Below are positions 10,859-24,217 of a stretch of DNA of 64,000 nucleotides, in pieces. Made by a program: the position numbers and the translations under genes. This DNA comes from Acanthosepion lycidas (taxonomy: Eukaryota; Mollusca; Cephalopoda; Sepiida; Sepiidae), in contig OZ010574.1 in assembly GCA_963932145.1 (NCBI GenBank), forward strand, positions 77,331,643 to 77,395,642, given 5' to 3'. Numbering within the stretch: the first letter of the stretch is position 1; each line of letters begins with the position of its first letter. Below the pieces are notes generated by a model. It saw only the letters and a program-made list of their open reading frames with translations, was not told the origin of the DNA and ran no database searches.

Positions 10859-13800
10859 GTAGGCTTCTTTCAAATTATAAGTAAAATTGTAGGATAGTTG
10901 TCTGTTCCTTGTACGAAAAAGAGAGTCAGTATGAGTAAATAAGCAGTAGTAATAATACAAAAAATAGCTAGCAGGTGCTAGTTTTATTATTACTGCTACT
11001 AATAATTTTTCTTTACTTTATTTTGTACGGGAGGGAGGATTTTTTTTTCATGTTTCACATTGCAAATTCCATTTCTGGAAAATGAAACAAAAAAAATAAC
11101 AAACTTTAACATAACAACGTCAATTTTATGATCTTTTCATGGTCATTTTTAGCATACCCATTGCAAACAAATAACTTTTAAAATGGGGTACTAAAACAAT
11201 CGATATGTATGGCAAAAAATTTTAATGCTTTAAAAAATCGTAATAAATGAATACTTAATATTACTTTTATTGAAAAGCCTTTTTGATATCTTTTTCATTT
11301 TGAAAAGTTTTGGGATATGAGGCAAGGTAAATATATATTCGCATAAAAAAAACTTTTTCGCTCGTTCTCTTCAAAAGTAAACAGAAACTAAATGAGAGCA
11401 AAAAAGTGTTAATGAATTATGAAATTATTTTTTACAACCTAAAAACTAACATTTTTATTTTTTTGTTTTTTACTTTTTGTATACTAAGTACGAGGACGAA
11501 TTCCCGCTTTTTAGTCATTCATTAAACTTCGTTCTAAAAGTAGTTTAAACCTAATTTTGGGATTCTTAAAAACTAAAAAGTAAACTAAACATTTTTTGAA
11601 TTCCTCTTCGACATTTCACAATGCATCTAAAACTTTTGGTAGCTTCGAAAAAGTTAAATTTTCCGTCTTCTTTAGGATAAAGGCTTTCTTTAATTTTAAG
11701 TTAAAGCATAAAACTAAAACAGGATAGTAGACAGAAAAAAGAAATTAATAATTACATTTTGTCATAAAACGTAGATGTCAAGTTTATGAAAAATCCTTCT
11801 TGGTGATAATTTCGGTTTTGTTAAAGGATCGTCTTTTCAAAACTTCGAATCATCTTTCACAAACCTTTTTAATAAAATTTGTTTAAAAGAACAAATACTG
11901 CCTAATTACACAATGACGAAGTATTTGTCTATATACTCTATATTTTTGTTGTCTTTTCTATTTTTCTTTTTAAAGATAAAAACTGAAGTTGTCCTCTTTC
12001 AAGTAACACAGGAAAGACACAATTTGGCACCCGTAGAAATAGATTTCCTTTTTTTACTGTTTTATCTCGATTCTACATTGATATCTCCCATTTTTTTTAT
12101 GGTATTTATTTTTGTTCTTATTTTTCTCTAATATTTTAATTTCGTGTCTGAAATATTTGAAAACTTGATGCGTAATTCAGTAATTCCCTGTTGGTGGCAG
12201 AGAAGTTACTTTGTTATGATTGTTTTGTTATGACCAGCTTTCTGCTTTAACAACAGGGTGATGCACTTAGTAGTTTTTTTTATATAGCTTATGATGTTGT
12301 TTCGTCAGTAAACAATGAAAACAATTTTTTTTTTAAAAGTTTTACAGGCAATTTCAATTTTATTTATTGATAAAAAAAGTTAACGTTTTTTGTTCTTATT
12401 TTATTTAAATTAAACGGCTTTTAGTTTCACTTTTATTTTTCCGGTTTGAGTTAAAAAAAATCTTAAAAAAAAAACTCAAACCGAAAAAATTTAATTTAAA
12501 AGTAAAACGTAAAAAAAAAGCAATGGTAGTTCTAAAATAACTTTAAAATTACTGATTATTTTTTTAATTTGATTTCCTTTGTTTCTGAATTTAAATAAGA
12601 ATAAGATATTTGTTTTAAATCTCGAAAAAAATTATGTGACCAGTTAAAAAAAAAAATTAGTAAGTAGTAATAAAATTAAAATGCAATTTAATTTTGTGTA
12701 TTATTTATTACATCACTGAATTTAAATTTATTTTTCATTCACTTTCAGGAATAATATTTTGGTTATTACTTTGAATACTGTCATTTTGTGGATACGTCAG
12801 ATGAACATGCAAATTTCATTTTTATGCGGGCGCAATTTAACGAGATAATACAATTTTTTACCGTTGTTATTTCGAGTGAATATTTATTGAAAAACAAAAA
12901 AGCAAAAAAAAAAAAAAAAATATCGTGTGTAAAATGTTGGTCTCTAGTCAGTCAGCTTCAACAAATCCTAAAACTTAGAAGGTTTTAAGTTTTTATGGTT
13001 TCCTTTAAAATAAAAAGGTGGCAATAAAAAAAAAATCAACGATGTTTTTTTGCGATGGTAAAAAAAATTATCTTTTACTTTTTGTGTGCAAAATATGGGA
13101 AATTAAATTAATTATAGACTTTCTTCTTAGACAATGACAAATCCTATCGATTAAATCCTAAATATTAAATATTAATGTTTTATTTATTTGTAATTATATA
13201 GTCTTTGGATGAAGCACTTCTCTTCCTCCATTAACTAAAAAAAGTCTATGAAGTGACAGCTGATGAATGTGTGCATGAAGAGGGGGGTAGTGAAAATTGT
13301 ACTTTGACCTTTTCAATTTAATTAAAAAAGCAAAACAGAAATATTAGTCGTTCGCAAATAAGTTTTCACGCATTTTTAGCTGTTATCAACATTAAAGCTT
13401 GTAACATTGAAGTTACTAAAAGTAAAAACTAAAAGAGTTTTATACGAAGAAAAATATTTTGTATTTTTAACGAAGTTATTTCTGAAAGTTTTTTTTTATA
13501 GTTGCATTTTAGAATCATTTTTAATTTTTTTTTTACTTAAGACTTTAAGAGTAAGACTTTAACAATAAAATAATGAATAAAATTATGATTTTTTTTTTTT
13601 TTTTTTTTTAAATCTGTCAAATTTTATACACACGTGACTAAAGACCGGTTTGATTGATTGATAAAGAAAGATTATTTTTAATCTGTGTAATTAATTAGTC
13701 TGTGAGAGACTCATTCACGCTGTGGGTTCTATGTGTGGTCATGTGTCAGAAGCTAAAAATATTATATCATTTTCTTTATGAAAATAAAATAATTCCTCTT

Positions 13801-14571
13801 GAAAAAAAAATGAAAACATAGTTGATAATTACATGCCATATGATAGTTTGTTAGAATTTCTCATTAAAACATGTACAACTTCTGACAACGTAGACAAGAA
13901 TTCCCCACCCAACTTATTTTTTGGCATTTTTGCTCTGAGGAAAATGTTTTATTTTTTAATACTTCATACATTATTATTTTTTACTGACTGTACCCCCCAC
14001 ATTACATTTAAATAACCTAAGCTAAGACTCAACCAATAATATTTTTTATTTGTAATGTAACATCAGAATGAGTATTTATTTCTCTTATTCCAATACTGAC
14101 ATTTTGCACTCTTTGATCTTTCTCTTCCCAAAAGGTCAGATTAGAGATTATTGTTCCTTATTGTTGGTGCCATGCAACCCAGTTCAATTTGTTGCCCGTT
14201 TCTTTGACAGATGTTTACTGCCAAATAATCTTCCATTTTCTCAAGAAAACCCATGAAGGACTCTGATGATTTATGAAGTTATCAGATAGTTTGAGAAAGT
14301 TAACTGAATTAGCAGAAAGTTTTAATGTTCTAAAATTAAGCTTACCAATATCCTGGTTTGTATCTTGTAGAATCTACCCTGATAATAGAAGTTGTCTTTT
14401 TTTTCTTCTTCAGTTCTGAAGCTTAAGATGAATTGGGTGAATTTAGGAAAATTCAGTAACTATGAAATAAGTTAGTTGAAAATTGATTTTAGGGTCATTC
14501 TGGATTTGGGGGCTAAGCCCTTCCCCCTATATTTTTAAATAACTGAAATTTCTTAAAATTAAATAAGTAGC

Positions 14572-14599
<28 letters not shown>
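10859..14599. other. AT-rich intron-like sequence with a hairpin
   Basis: Would be intron 1 of the candidate gene. No domain-bearing frames. One clear inverted repeat: cggtttgagtt (12442-12452) pairs with aactcaaaccg (12473-12483), with weaker AT-rich pairing outside. Long A or T runs occur near 12904 and 13590. Confidence 0.45.
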
Positions 14600-14602
<3 letters not shown>

Positions 14603-14884
14603 TTACTCATTTGTAAATAAGTCCTGAAAGTTTCATTAAAATCTGACAGTTATTTGATTTTTGCAGTACCTTCTCCATAAACTGCACATAATTTTGGCAT
14701 ATGACTTCCATTTTATCTTGAAAAAGAAATGGTTTGTTCATCTTCAGTAGAATCAATGTATAAAAAAACATCAGTTTTGACATTATTTTAATGAATGCCA
14801 ATTGTTATAACAGTAGTCATAACATAATGAAAAGCAACTGAAGCAAAAATGCTGTAATGCCAATTAATGACAAAAACTGAGCAA
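14600..14884. repeat. Dispersed repeat copy interrupted by the LINE
   Basis: The sequence 'ataagtcctgaaagtttcat' and what follows recurs with moderate divergence at about 50716-50840 ('ataagtcctgaaaatttcat'), including a later 'acagtagtcataa' versus 'acagtaatcataa'. This supports a shared interspersed repeat into which the LINE inserted. The last 18 bases (14867-14884) are the left copy of the LINE target-site duplication. Confidence 0.5.
14867..14884. repeat. Target-site duplication of the Tx1-like LINE, left copy
   Basis: atgacaaaaactgagcaa is repeated exactly at 21107-21124, immediately flanking the LINE. Confidence 0.9.
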
Positions 14885-15839
14885 TATTTATTTATACAAT
14901 ATGGTATAAAATGTGGCACAAGGCCTAAGAGGGGGTTGGGGAATGACGGTCTTCTTCTGTCTTAAATCTAAACTTAGCTAGTCTCAGACACGGACCCAAA
15001 CACACCAACAATGTCCCAATCACCAAAACAACACATTCACTACTACCTTTCTTACTACGTCCACCATAATACCTCAAATTCTCTATGAAGTCCTAACTAG
15101 TCCCCTTATGTACAAATATTGTTCGTGGGGGGAGGGTCATAAAATAACAATTTTTAAAAAGAACCCCAAATGATTATGTACAATATGACTTTAAATATTT
15201 ACAATAAAACTAAACAAAACTGTGTTAATAATAAAAACCCCCACAAACCATAAATGTGGCAGCAACATTAGTTAACTAGACGAAATCAATGCAGGACTAA
15301 GAAAAATAAGAAAAAACATTCATTCCTCCAAGCATTCACACAGACACATACACATTCATACACAACAACAAATACGAAAAACCACACACACGAAACGAAA
15401 GGCGCCCCGCATCCACCAGAGAACTGATATCACTGACCACCTAACGAGGGAGGGGATGGGGAATTAAAAAAGAAAAATAGGGACAGAAATAAAAGGGACC
15501 AATGCGCATGCATACCCTAGCTAAGTTTACTAGAAAAAAAGGAAAACTAAAGATTCAAAATACAAAACCTAGTCTAACCAAAAATCTGGGTGGGTTGCCT
15601 ATGTTCAACCCTGTTAGGACAAATCCTGTACCTAACCGACATCCAAGTGCCACTCTAGGTCAGCCCCTTTTACTCTACACATTCGCGCAAGATTCACCCA
15701 CCTTTTGCCAAATTCTGATGAGGCGAGCCGCCGCCTTTCCGTCCTAAACTTGACTTTAAGCTGATGCTTAAGTACAAGATCAGTTGGGAAGAGGTGAACT
15801 TCTCGCCCTCATGGAATCCCTTATGACGCGTCGTCCAAA
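14885..15839 (-). other. 3' UTR of the Tx1-like LINE
   Basis: Non-coding on the element strand. It ends (at 14885) in 'attgtataaataaata' directly against the target-site duplication, so the tail is a short AT-rich repeat and not a long poly(A). Confidence 0.75.
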
Positions 15840-18800
15840 TCACGACTCATAATCCCTAGTAAGCAACAGAACACAGTGTTCAGCCTTCGTCAATTGCGGC
15901 ACCACATTGCTACAAAGAGAACTGGCTTCCAGGACAAAGAACTTTCCCTGCAACATGCGAACCATGAGGCCTTCAACAAACCTGCACAACGGCACTACTG
16001 TCTTGCACTGAAAAAAGGCGTGACCAATGGTCTCGACTTCCCCAGTACAGCGACGACAGTTTGGATATTTCTCCAAGCCTGCTGAACAAAGTCTCTTGCC
16101 GACCCAGAGGGCCCCACGAATCATCAGCCAGGTGAGTGATGCCTCATCATTATTGAGACATTTCAACCCAGGCGCCCAAGGCCATATCGAGCGAGCCTCC
16201 TGCTTCGTAAGACCGAGCTCGTCGATCAGATCATCTTGAACGGACCCCCTAACTAACAATTGATACAATGCCTTACGAGATAATGCCTGGGCATCGGAGA
16301 GGCCATCCGTCGTCCGTAAGAGGAGCTTCAAAGCACGACGACATTCGCGGTAGAAGGAGCACGAGGTCTACGGTCGGCCTCCTCCTCGCACGAGTGCACA
16401 CTTCTCAGGGATGGGAAATGTTTTCGGACATCTTCTTTCCAAAAGGTGCCTACCTCATCCAATCCGCGACACATTCGGTCTAGAAAGGTAATGCGAAGCA
16501 TATATTGACGAATCTCAATGCTAGGCATACCCAGACCGCCCTCAGAGGGATGAAGGCAACAGATCTCGCGAGATACCAAAGGGGCCTTGTCTCTCCACAA
16601 GAAGGAGAACAAGGTCCGGACTAATGACATTAGTCTGGCATACGGGAGTGGAAGCACAGAGAGTCGGTAAAGGAGGATCGGATATATGTGCGAAACACAT
16701 ACCTCCGCCCTTCCCTTCAGGGAAAGTCTCCTCCGAGACCACAGATTAACCGCGATCTCGGCCTTCCCTTGTACCTCCGACCAATTCATTTCCAACTGGA
16801 AATCAGGACCGAACCAGACGCCGAGTATCTTGATCGGCCCATCCGTCCAGAGGAAAGGTCCGGGAAGAGAAACTCCCTTCCATGCACCCAACTGCAAGCC
16901 CACAGACTTATCGCGGTTGATCTTGGCCCCTGTCACCATCTCATACCCACTGATCTCTTTGCTGACTTCGTCAATCTCGGCTCTGCTCGACACAAGAACC
17001 AAAACATCGTCAGCATAGGCAGAATACCTGGCTGAGGTGGAAGCCCCAGGCAGGGAAATTCCACGCAGGACCGGATTTGCCTTTAACTTGCGAAGGAATG
17101 GTTCCAACGCAAGAACGTACAGCAGAGGCGAGGGCAGACAACCTTGACGAATGGAGCGAGACAATACGAAAGGCTTCGATCTTACCCCATTCACTTCCAC
17201 CAGCGCACCGGGGGTCGCATACAAAAGTCGGATCCAGGAGCAAAAGTCGGCTCCGAAACCGGCCGCCGAAAGGACAGCCTCCAGAAATCAATGGTCAACC
17301 CTATCGAAGGCCTTGGACTGATCTAAATTAATCAGCGCGGCTTCACTGTCGACTTGTTCTAAGATCACGCGTACCATATGAAGGTTATCCTGAATAGTCC
17401 TACCCTTCACAGCACAAGTCTGTTCAGGGCCAATCAGACTAGACAGGACAAGCTGCAAACGGTTGGCTAAGATCTTTGCCAAAATCTTTAAGTCCGTATT
17501 TAACATTGTTAAAGGCGAAAGTTCCCTAACCCATCCCCACTGTTCTTGTCCTTACGCAGCAACTTGATCACACCCCTGGTGAAGCATTGGGGTAAAGACC
17601 CCTGCTTCATCCAGTGGTTGAAAATCAGCTCCAGCAAAGGAACAAAAACATGCGACAACCTCAAGTAAACTTCGTAGGGAAGACCATCTAGTCCCGGAGA
17701 CTTATCCAGGCCAACCTGATTCAGCGCTTCCCAGATCTCCGACTCTGTAATGGGACCCTCGCACCTAGCTGCTTCAGCTGCCTTGAGGCAGGAAAAGTCA
17801 GCTAAATAGGCGTCGAACTGAGCAGAGCTCAGACCAGGCTCCCTGGTGAAAAGATCCTGAAAGTAATCCCGAAAGACCTCACATATGCCCGCGTTTGTAG
17901 TCAAGGTCCGCTTATCCGGCAACGTGACACATGCTATATGTCGCCTAGACGCGTTTCGATTTTCCTCTGCACGCAGTTCAGCGGCCATATTCGTTGCCTC
18001 AGAAGACATTCTTTTTAACCTAGACCTAACTACCAGAGCTTGATCCTTCTTGATAAGCAAGGAGGACAACTCTGCCTTAGCTAAAGCTATGTCCGCACTA
18101 ACACGGGATTTCACAGCCCGATCAACTTTATCTTCTAAAGCAGTTTGCGCCGCTAATCTATCTAGATTGAGTCGACGACTAAAATCGGCAGCAAACGTTC
18201 AAATTTTAGATTTTAAATTGCCCCACCAGGCATTTCCCACAACCGCTCCCGTCAATTCCCTTTGTATCGTTAGTAACAGCTGGTCCCGGAAACCCTGATC
18301 ACCAAAAAGTGAACAGTTCAATTTCCAGTAACCAGCCAATCTAACCTTAGGCTTATCTAAGTTTACACGGACCCGGACAAGCCTATGATCCGTATAAACT
18401 ATATAATGGAAACTTGGACACCCTAAGAGCCCTACATCGACTCTCCTAACTAAGACTCGGTCCAGGTAGCTCGCAAGCGTCCCAGGAGCCGAGTTGCCAC
18501 TAGTTGTCCAAGTCCATACTACCTCCCGAGGGTGTTCATTCCGGAACTTATCGACAAGATCAAACTCATCGATAAAGTCCCGAAATGGTTTCACATCCGG
18601 GTTGTTAGTACCTTGTTTTTGCCCTATACGATCTATATCGGGGTCAAGGACGGCATTCCAATCCCTCGCTAAAACTACCCGACGAGACGTCGTCAAGAAC
18701 GGCGCGACCTGCCGAAACAAAGCAGGCCGCTCGGAATGGGTATTGGGCGCATAAATCCCAAAGAGATGTAGAACCTTATCCTTTATGGTAACATCCAGCA

Positions 18801-19083
18801 CGCAAAGTCTGCTTGCCGGATCTGCGAAGACAAGGGTACAAGCAGCCTTCAAGGACTTGCTCACTAGCCAAGAGACACCCCTCGAACGACCATCAAAACA
18901 GGCTGAATAAAGGGCGAACCCCTTAGACAGTATGTACTCACGATCATGAGAAGAAAAACGGGTCTCTTGTATACAACATACATTCACCCCGAGGCGCTGA
19001 AGGTCACGAGAGAGCCTCGCTCTGCGAGACTCGAACCTCAGGCCCCGGACATTTAAACTAGCTAACCAGAGTGATATTGTCAA
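15840..19083 (-). pseudogene. LINE ORF2: endonuclease and reverse transcriptase (broken)
   Basis: ORF2 copies RNA into nicked chromosomal DNA. The endonuclease occupies 18199-19083 (starts SLWLASLNVRGLR; 'CCIQETRFS' holds the catalytic Glu; 'RDWNAVLDPDIDR' and 'YTDHRLVRVRV' follow). The frame continues through a single TGA at 18199 to the linker and RT start ('WEALNQVGLDKSPGLDGLPY', 17509-18114). A shift near 17510 leads to 'INLDQSKAFDRVDH', a TGA at 17288 follows, then the same frame resumes with the catalytic YADD at 17006-17017. Another shift near 16335 leads to the C-terminal frame (15840-16331) with a C-x2-C-x8-H-x4-C motif. The expected initiator appears as ATA ('acaATAtcactctgg'). About 1080 residues overall, a normal ORF2 length. 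Confidence 0.88.
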
Positions 19084-19089
19084 ATCGAA

Positions 19090-21095
19090 TTATGGTTGTC
19101 CTTCAGGAAAGAACATGGCTGGGGTGAGGACACTGACAGCTTGTCCCATAGATCCGGACGCCATCTCATTTTCGATAGTATCATCTTGAGACAAGCCGCC
19201 GATGTCCGAGGGGTAAGTAAGTTTGAGAGCCCTATAAAGGGATGGGTGAACGAAAACGGGGACCCTCCCTTTAAGTTTTTGATTTGCTTCGTCCGCTTCT
19301 GGGTCGAGAAGATAAGCAGCTGGGGGCACCATTTTTAGAGACGACTGGGCCTCCGCTATCATGCCCCAAATCTCCCGTGTACCCGGGCCAGTTCTGATGA
19401 CAGTCAAAACTCCTCCTGCAGAAGGGAAATTAACGGGATTTTCCACATCTGCGCCATTGATTTGCTTGAAGTTCCATAGAACTTTCAAGTCCTTTGGGTT
19501 TCTCATCTGCCCGAAAACCCTATCAGCCTGGTCCCGGGATACGCAGCAGACGTCTTCCCCTGGGAAGTAAGGTGGTTTGATGATTTTTTTTTTTTTTTTC
19601 TTTTTGTCAGTGACTGTTCGAGTGTCGGGGCTTCTGACCCTTTTCTTCTGAGGTGATTATATGGGTGTAGCCATCGGTGTGATATTTGGAGTTGTTGATG
19701 GTGTCCAACCAGAGAAGGTTTAGATGAATGTAGAGGTTTAACGGGAAAGTTTGACACAGATTTGGGCGGAGGAGGTTTCGTGAAAGTTTTTTTAGATGCA
19801 GAAGGGGAAGAGGGGGCAGAGGATAGGGAGCCCGGTGCCCCCAGCGATTTTTGATTTTTTCCCCGCTTAGATTCTAATTTTTCCTTTAGTTTTTTTATGT
19901 CTAAAATTTTCTCCCAGCTGGGCTCGTTTAATTTCTAGGATTCTGTGGCATGTTTTGCATAAGACGCCGAGGCGTCGCCCTCCGAGCTGGTAGAGGGAAT
20001 GGGGCTGTAGGTGACTTTGTCCCTGGTGTCATGTTGGGACTGAGGAACCGCTGTTTGGGTCTTCCCCTTGCCCCTAACTACGAGGCACCATTCCCTCTCG
20101 TCCTTCTCCTTAACCACACTTGTGGCAGGCGTCGGTTTCGGGGGTAATGTGGGTCTGGGCCCAACCGGGGGATTTTCCTCACCGGTCCGCCTCGCAGCTA
20201 GGCCCACTACAGGCGCCGCGGATTTTATCTTTTCGGCCAAGGGGGGATTTTGGTCGCCAGTAACAGGAACTCCAGGGGCCTTCTTTCCTGGGCAGGAGGA
20301 GGAAAGGTGACCAGTCTCTCCACACCTCCAGCAAGTTGGTCTCCTACCGGTCACTATGACCGGCATTTTCCGGTCGCCATACTCCAAACAGTTGGGGATG
20401 GACTTGAAGGCCTTCTGGTCAAGCATAATATCAAAAGTCCATCCCCCGTTCAAATTGTCGGAGAGAGCCCCTAAAATTTGGCCGAACTGCATAAAAAATG
20501 CAGCCAGGAGCTCTCCCGAAATTTGAGGAGGAACCTCAAAGACGGCCACCCTGGTCCGTCTGCGGCCTTCATATTCCGTTCTTATGATAAAATCTTTTGT
20601 TATTAATTCTTTTTTTGCCATGGCCAGGCAATCTTCTGGGTTGGGTAACAGAATGTCCCACATGAAGAACCCTGTACCCTTAATTACTCTTTGGGGTTTT
20701 ATCCCCAGGGACAAAAGTGATTTAATCACTGTGTCTTTTGTGGAGCGACAAATCTTTCTAGTTTTCTTATCGACCACAAAAACGGTCACCATTCTTTTTG
20801 CGAACACATCGAGTTCCTGGACAATATTGACGAACCCATCTTTATTAACAAGATGGGCGTACCCCTTCGCCTTATCCAAGAAATCCGCCATGTTCAGAAT
20901 ACAACTTGGGGGGGGGGACTTCCAGCATGAGGGCAATTTTTTACTAGTATCTCCTTTTTTGGAGACACTAGGAACTTTTTTCAAAATTGGGCTAGCATTA
21001 GCCTGCTTTTTAGTGGATTTATCCGGCGGGTCTGCTTTCACCACCGTCCCGAAAAGGTCTTTTTTTACATTAGACCGACTGGCTTCGTCGGCCAT
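19090..21095 (-). pseudogene. LINE ORF1: nucleic-acid-binding protein with CCHC zinc knuckle (broken)
   Basis: ORF1 packages the LINE RNA. The first 386 codons (19938-21095) are open from an ATG 11 bases inside the element. They include a central region resembling an RNA-binding fold ('TRVAVFEVPPQISGELLAAF') and a zinc knuckle CWRCGETGHLSSSC (C-x2-C-x4-H-x4-C, near 20290-20335). An in-frame TAG at 19935 interrupts it; the same frame continues with a Ser/Pro/Lys-rich segment to an A-rich run near 19590. There a one-base shift leads into the final frame ('DQADRVFGQMRNPKDL' to 'TPAMFFPEGQP', TAA at 19090). The full product would be about 668 residues. The TAA is in the same frame as ORF2. Confidence 0.82.
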
Positions 21096-21106
21096 GGTGG
21101 ATTAGC

Positions 21107-21124
21107 ATGACAAAAACTGAGCAA
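21107..21124. repeat. Target-site duplication of the Tx1-like LINE, right copy
   Basis: Exact copy of 14867-14884. Confidence 0.9.
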
Positions 21125-24100
21125 ACATTTTGGTGGGAGTAACCCAGTTATAACAAAAAGCTGTATGATCTTGATGCACTACACACATTAATGACTATAG
21201 TTAACATGGAGTTATTTCCCTTTTGCTCCGTTATAATTTATCCTAAACTTGGGCTGCTGTGTAGAGGATAATATTTAACTTGATAATGGATTATATGTAG
21301 CCTTTGATACAATTGAAAGCCATTATTATTACCTATGATGCTAGTAGGGTGTTATTGAAATGACAAATAATGACCATTGCATTTATTGTTGCCTAGAAAA
21401 GTTATTGAAACTACTGAAAGCGTATCAAAGTTACCCAATTCACATATGTACTACATGCTATATTGCTGCTTTCTCTCTTTATTACAGTTTATTTATTCAG
21501 TAACCTTGTTTTATTTTGAATTGAATAAGCATCAGCAGATTTAAATAATTCAGTTCTCTAATCTCTAAACTGTCTTTGCTTATGGACTGTAACTGATTGA
21601 AAGTAATAAATTTTGAGTTTTGACTGTCTCTATACTATTGTGATACAAAGTCCTTATATTCTTTAGTAATGTCTATTCTTGTCTATTTATTGTTCCAGAT
21701 TTCAGAAGTTTACAAAAGTGTCATAAAATGTGTTTAGTATGTGGAAAATATATGTAACATTGGAATTTAGCATGATACTGTCTTTTGGTTGAACATAAAT
21801 TCTATACAAAATTATCAGTCATCTTTTTCCAAGCAATCAGAAATATTTCTGTTAAGTCAACAAGCAGTTTATCAAAATCCTTTCGGGAGTTGATTCAGAT
21901 TGATAAATATCAGCTTTCATTTTTCAGTAATCATTTGGTTTTCTTTTGAAATTACACCACATGTATTTAAGTCAACTTACTCACTTTCACAATTTTCACT
22001 GTTACTGTTTGTTAAAATTTTATGGAATATTTATCATCTATTAATTGTGTAACTATTTGGGTTTGAAAATAATCTGTAAATAGTCTTTGGAGAAAGTGTA
22101 CAAATTTTTATTAGGACTTTAAAAATGGACATTTTAAGTATTCATTTTTAAAGTATTAATAAAATAATCTGCTAATTTAGTCTACAAATGAGGAAGAAGT
22201 CGAGTTAGTATTTAATAATGTAACTTAATTTACTACTTGTCCAATCTGGAAACTGTTACACAAAAATAAATCATTATATTTTATTCTGTTTAATTTTAAC
22301 CTTCAATGATGTTTTCAATACAGGCATAAGAGCACTGAAAAATTAAAAGTTAACAACTTAAGTTGTCTATTAAATTCATAGTAACTATAATCTCAGACTC
22401 CTCTTTAATTTTACTTTCTTATTGAAGTATTCTAATATAAAAGGGTACAAAAGTTTGATCAAATATCAGAATTTATTTTGGGCTCCTTTTTAGTTGAGTC
22501 AAGAATTTTTCAGCACCCCCTCATAATTTCACCTAACATCTTTTTGCAAGGTGAATTTGAATGTATCAAGATACAGTGATTTCTGTTACATTTGTTCATC
22601 ATTGCTACTAAATAGTGACTGAAGACATTCACTTGATTTTGTCATAATTAATCTCTCTAATTACACAATATTTGATGTTGTATAAGACACCACATTTTTT
22701 TCTTTGACCAGTTAAAAAAAAAACTCCCTTGTTTTATTTACAAAGTTGAGTCTATTTAGTAGACTATGTTGACTCAGGCACTGTAGACTACCAGGACTTT
22801 TACTTAGCGTACCTCTATAACACTGTAATATTAATTTTTTAAATGTAGGGAAGGGTGTTTTATATGTATCAAATACAGTGCACATAAAGTTGTATTGTTT
22901 GTCAGTAACACTTGTTAACCATGCACAACATAGAATGAAACAAAATCTTGCTGAGACAAATTTTAGGTTTAAAATTGCAAACTTTGATGCTTGATATTTT
23001 TATTTTTAATGTGTAACATCAGAATGAATATTTCTTATTTCAATATTGTAAAACTTTTTACCACTCCTATCCATAATTACAAAAATGCTAAGAGCTCTGC
23101 TAAAGAACTGGTTGTTCTTACATTAATTTTTATTTTTTTACATGTTAAAATCTGATTTTTTTTTTTTTCCAAGTCAATACTTTTTCAACCAACTTTGTCT
23201 TTGTGATATTTATAATAATTTAAAGGTGGTAGTTTAGATGCCATCAATGTTGTAGCCAATGTTCTTAATCTTAATATTCTGCATTTTTTTTTTTCAGTTT
23301 CTCTTCAATTGTTTTTTTGCTGGCCAATCAATTTTTTGGTTTAAAATTTTCTCAAATCTCTTTTATACTGTAAAAAAAGCCATTTTTTGTTATCTTGTCA
23401 ATGTTTTCAATTTCCAATGTCGTTTAATAACTTTACATGTCACAATTGAATTGAATAACAAACTTGTCTCAATTTTTACTTTTACGGTCTCTGCCTATGG
23501 CAATCTCTATATTTGAAATTAAAAATATTGATATTATTTACAATATGATGAAATTAACAACTTCCAGTTGCACAATGAAATCTCACAACACCAAAAGTTA
23601 TTGTAAAAAAATATTTGCAATAAAAAAAAAAAAATTAAAAGTAGTAAAACAGATATTAACTGAAATTCAAATGATATATCTTTTTGATATACAAATTTTA
23701 TTGTGAAAATTGCATATGTTACATTTACTTTCAAGAAGTATGTAGTAAGTGGCAGTAAGAACTAAGTTTCTCGTCATAAATCCAGGTAGTTATAATTTTT
23801 GTACCGGTCTGACGCCCGCATAGTGAAAAGTCCGTCAGTAGCCACGATTTTATTAACTTTGAAATAAAAACCTTGATAAAAATCTATTGATTCGTTTTAA
23901 TTTTTAAATGAATTGTTCAATGATTTCGTAGTTTTTGAAAATCACACAAAATAAATAGATATCACGTTGCAACAGTGTGCTTGTTAATTTCATTCAATTT
24001 TTTATTTTGTTTAATAATTAAACAAACGTTTTTGTTGCAATAATTTTTGTAACTACCAATCATCATCAGCAGCAACATTTACACAGCCTTAGCCTTACCA

Positions 24101-24217
24101 CTTAGTATTAAAACAATAAGAATCATATAATTTTCGTGCTTGTTGTATAAGACAATATAATTTTTTATAAGGACATGTGGAATGTAAAAGAAAAAAGACT
24201 ATCCCTACTCTCTGCAG
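21125..24217. other. AT-rich intron-like sequence
   Basis: No recognised coding sequence; the 80-85 codon frames here are low-complexity Phe/Leu/Ile/Asn. A short dispersed match ('gtaacatcagaatga') is shared with 14056. Composition becomes less AT-rich from about 23760. Confidence 0.45.

Larger units (their letters stand above)
14885..21106 (-). mobile_element. Near-complete Tx1-like non-LTR retrotransposon (LINE), 6.2 kb
   Basis: The element lies on the minus strand between exact 18-bp duplications. In transcript order it has an 11-base leader, ORF1 with a CCHC knuckle, ORF2 with an apurinic-type endonuclease, reverse transcriptase and C-terminal Cys/His motif, then a 955-base 3' UTR ending in a short (AAATA)-like tail. 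RT phrases such as 'ILGVWFGPDFQLE' and 'LSLKGRAEVC' are typical of the Tx1 branch of the L1 group. Only about six inactivating changes are visible (one stop and one shift in ORF1, loss of the ORF2 start, two stops and two shifts in ORF2), so the insertion is young relative to the rest. GC content is well above the host DNA. Confidence 0.9.

Noticed and set aside
16027-21105. Plus-strand open frames across the LINE
   Set aside because: They are antisense shadows of ORF1 and ORF2.
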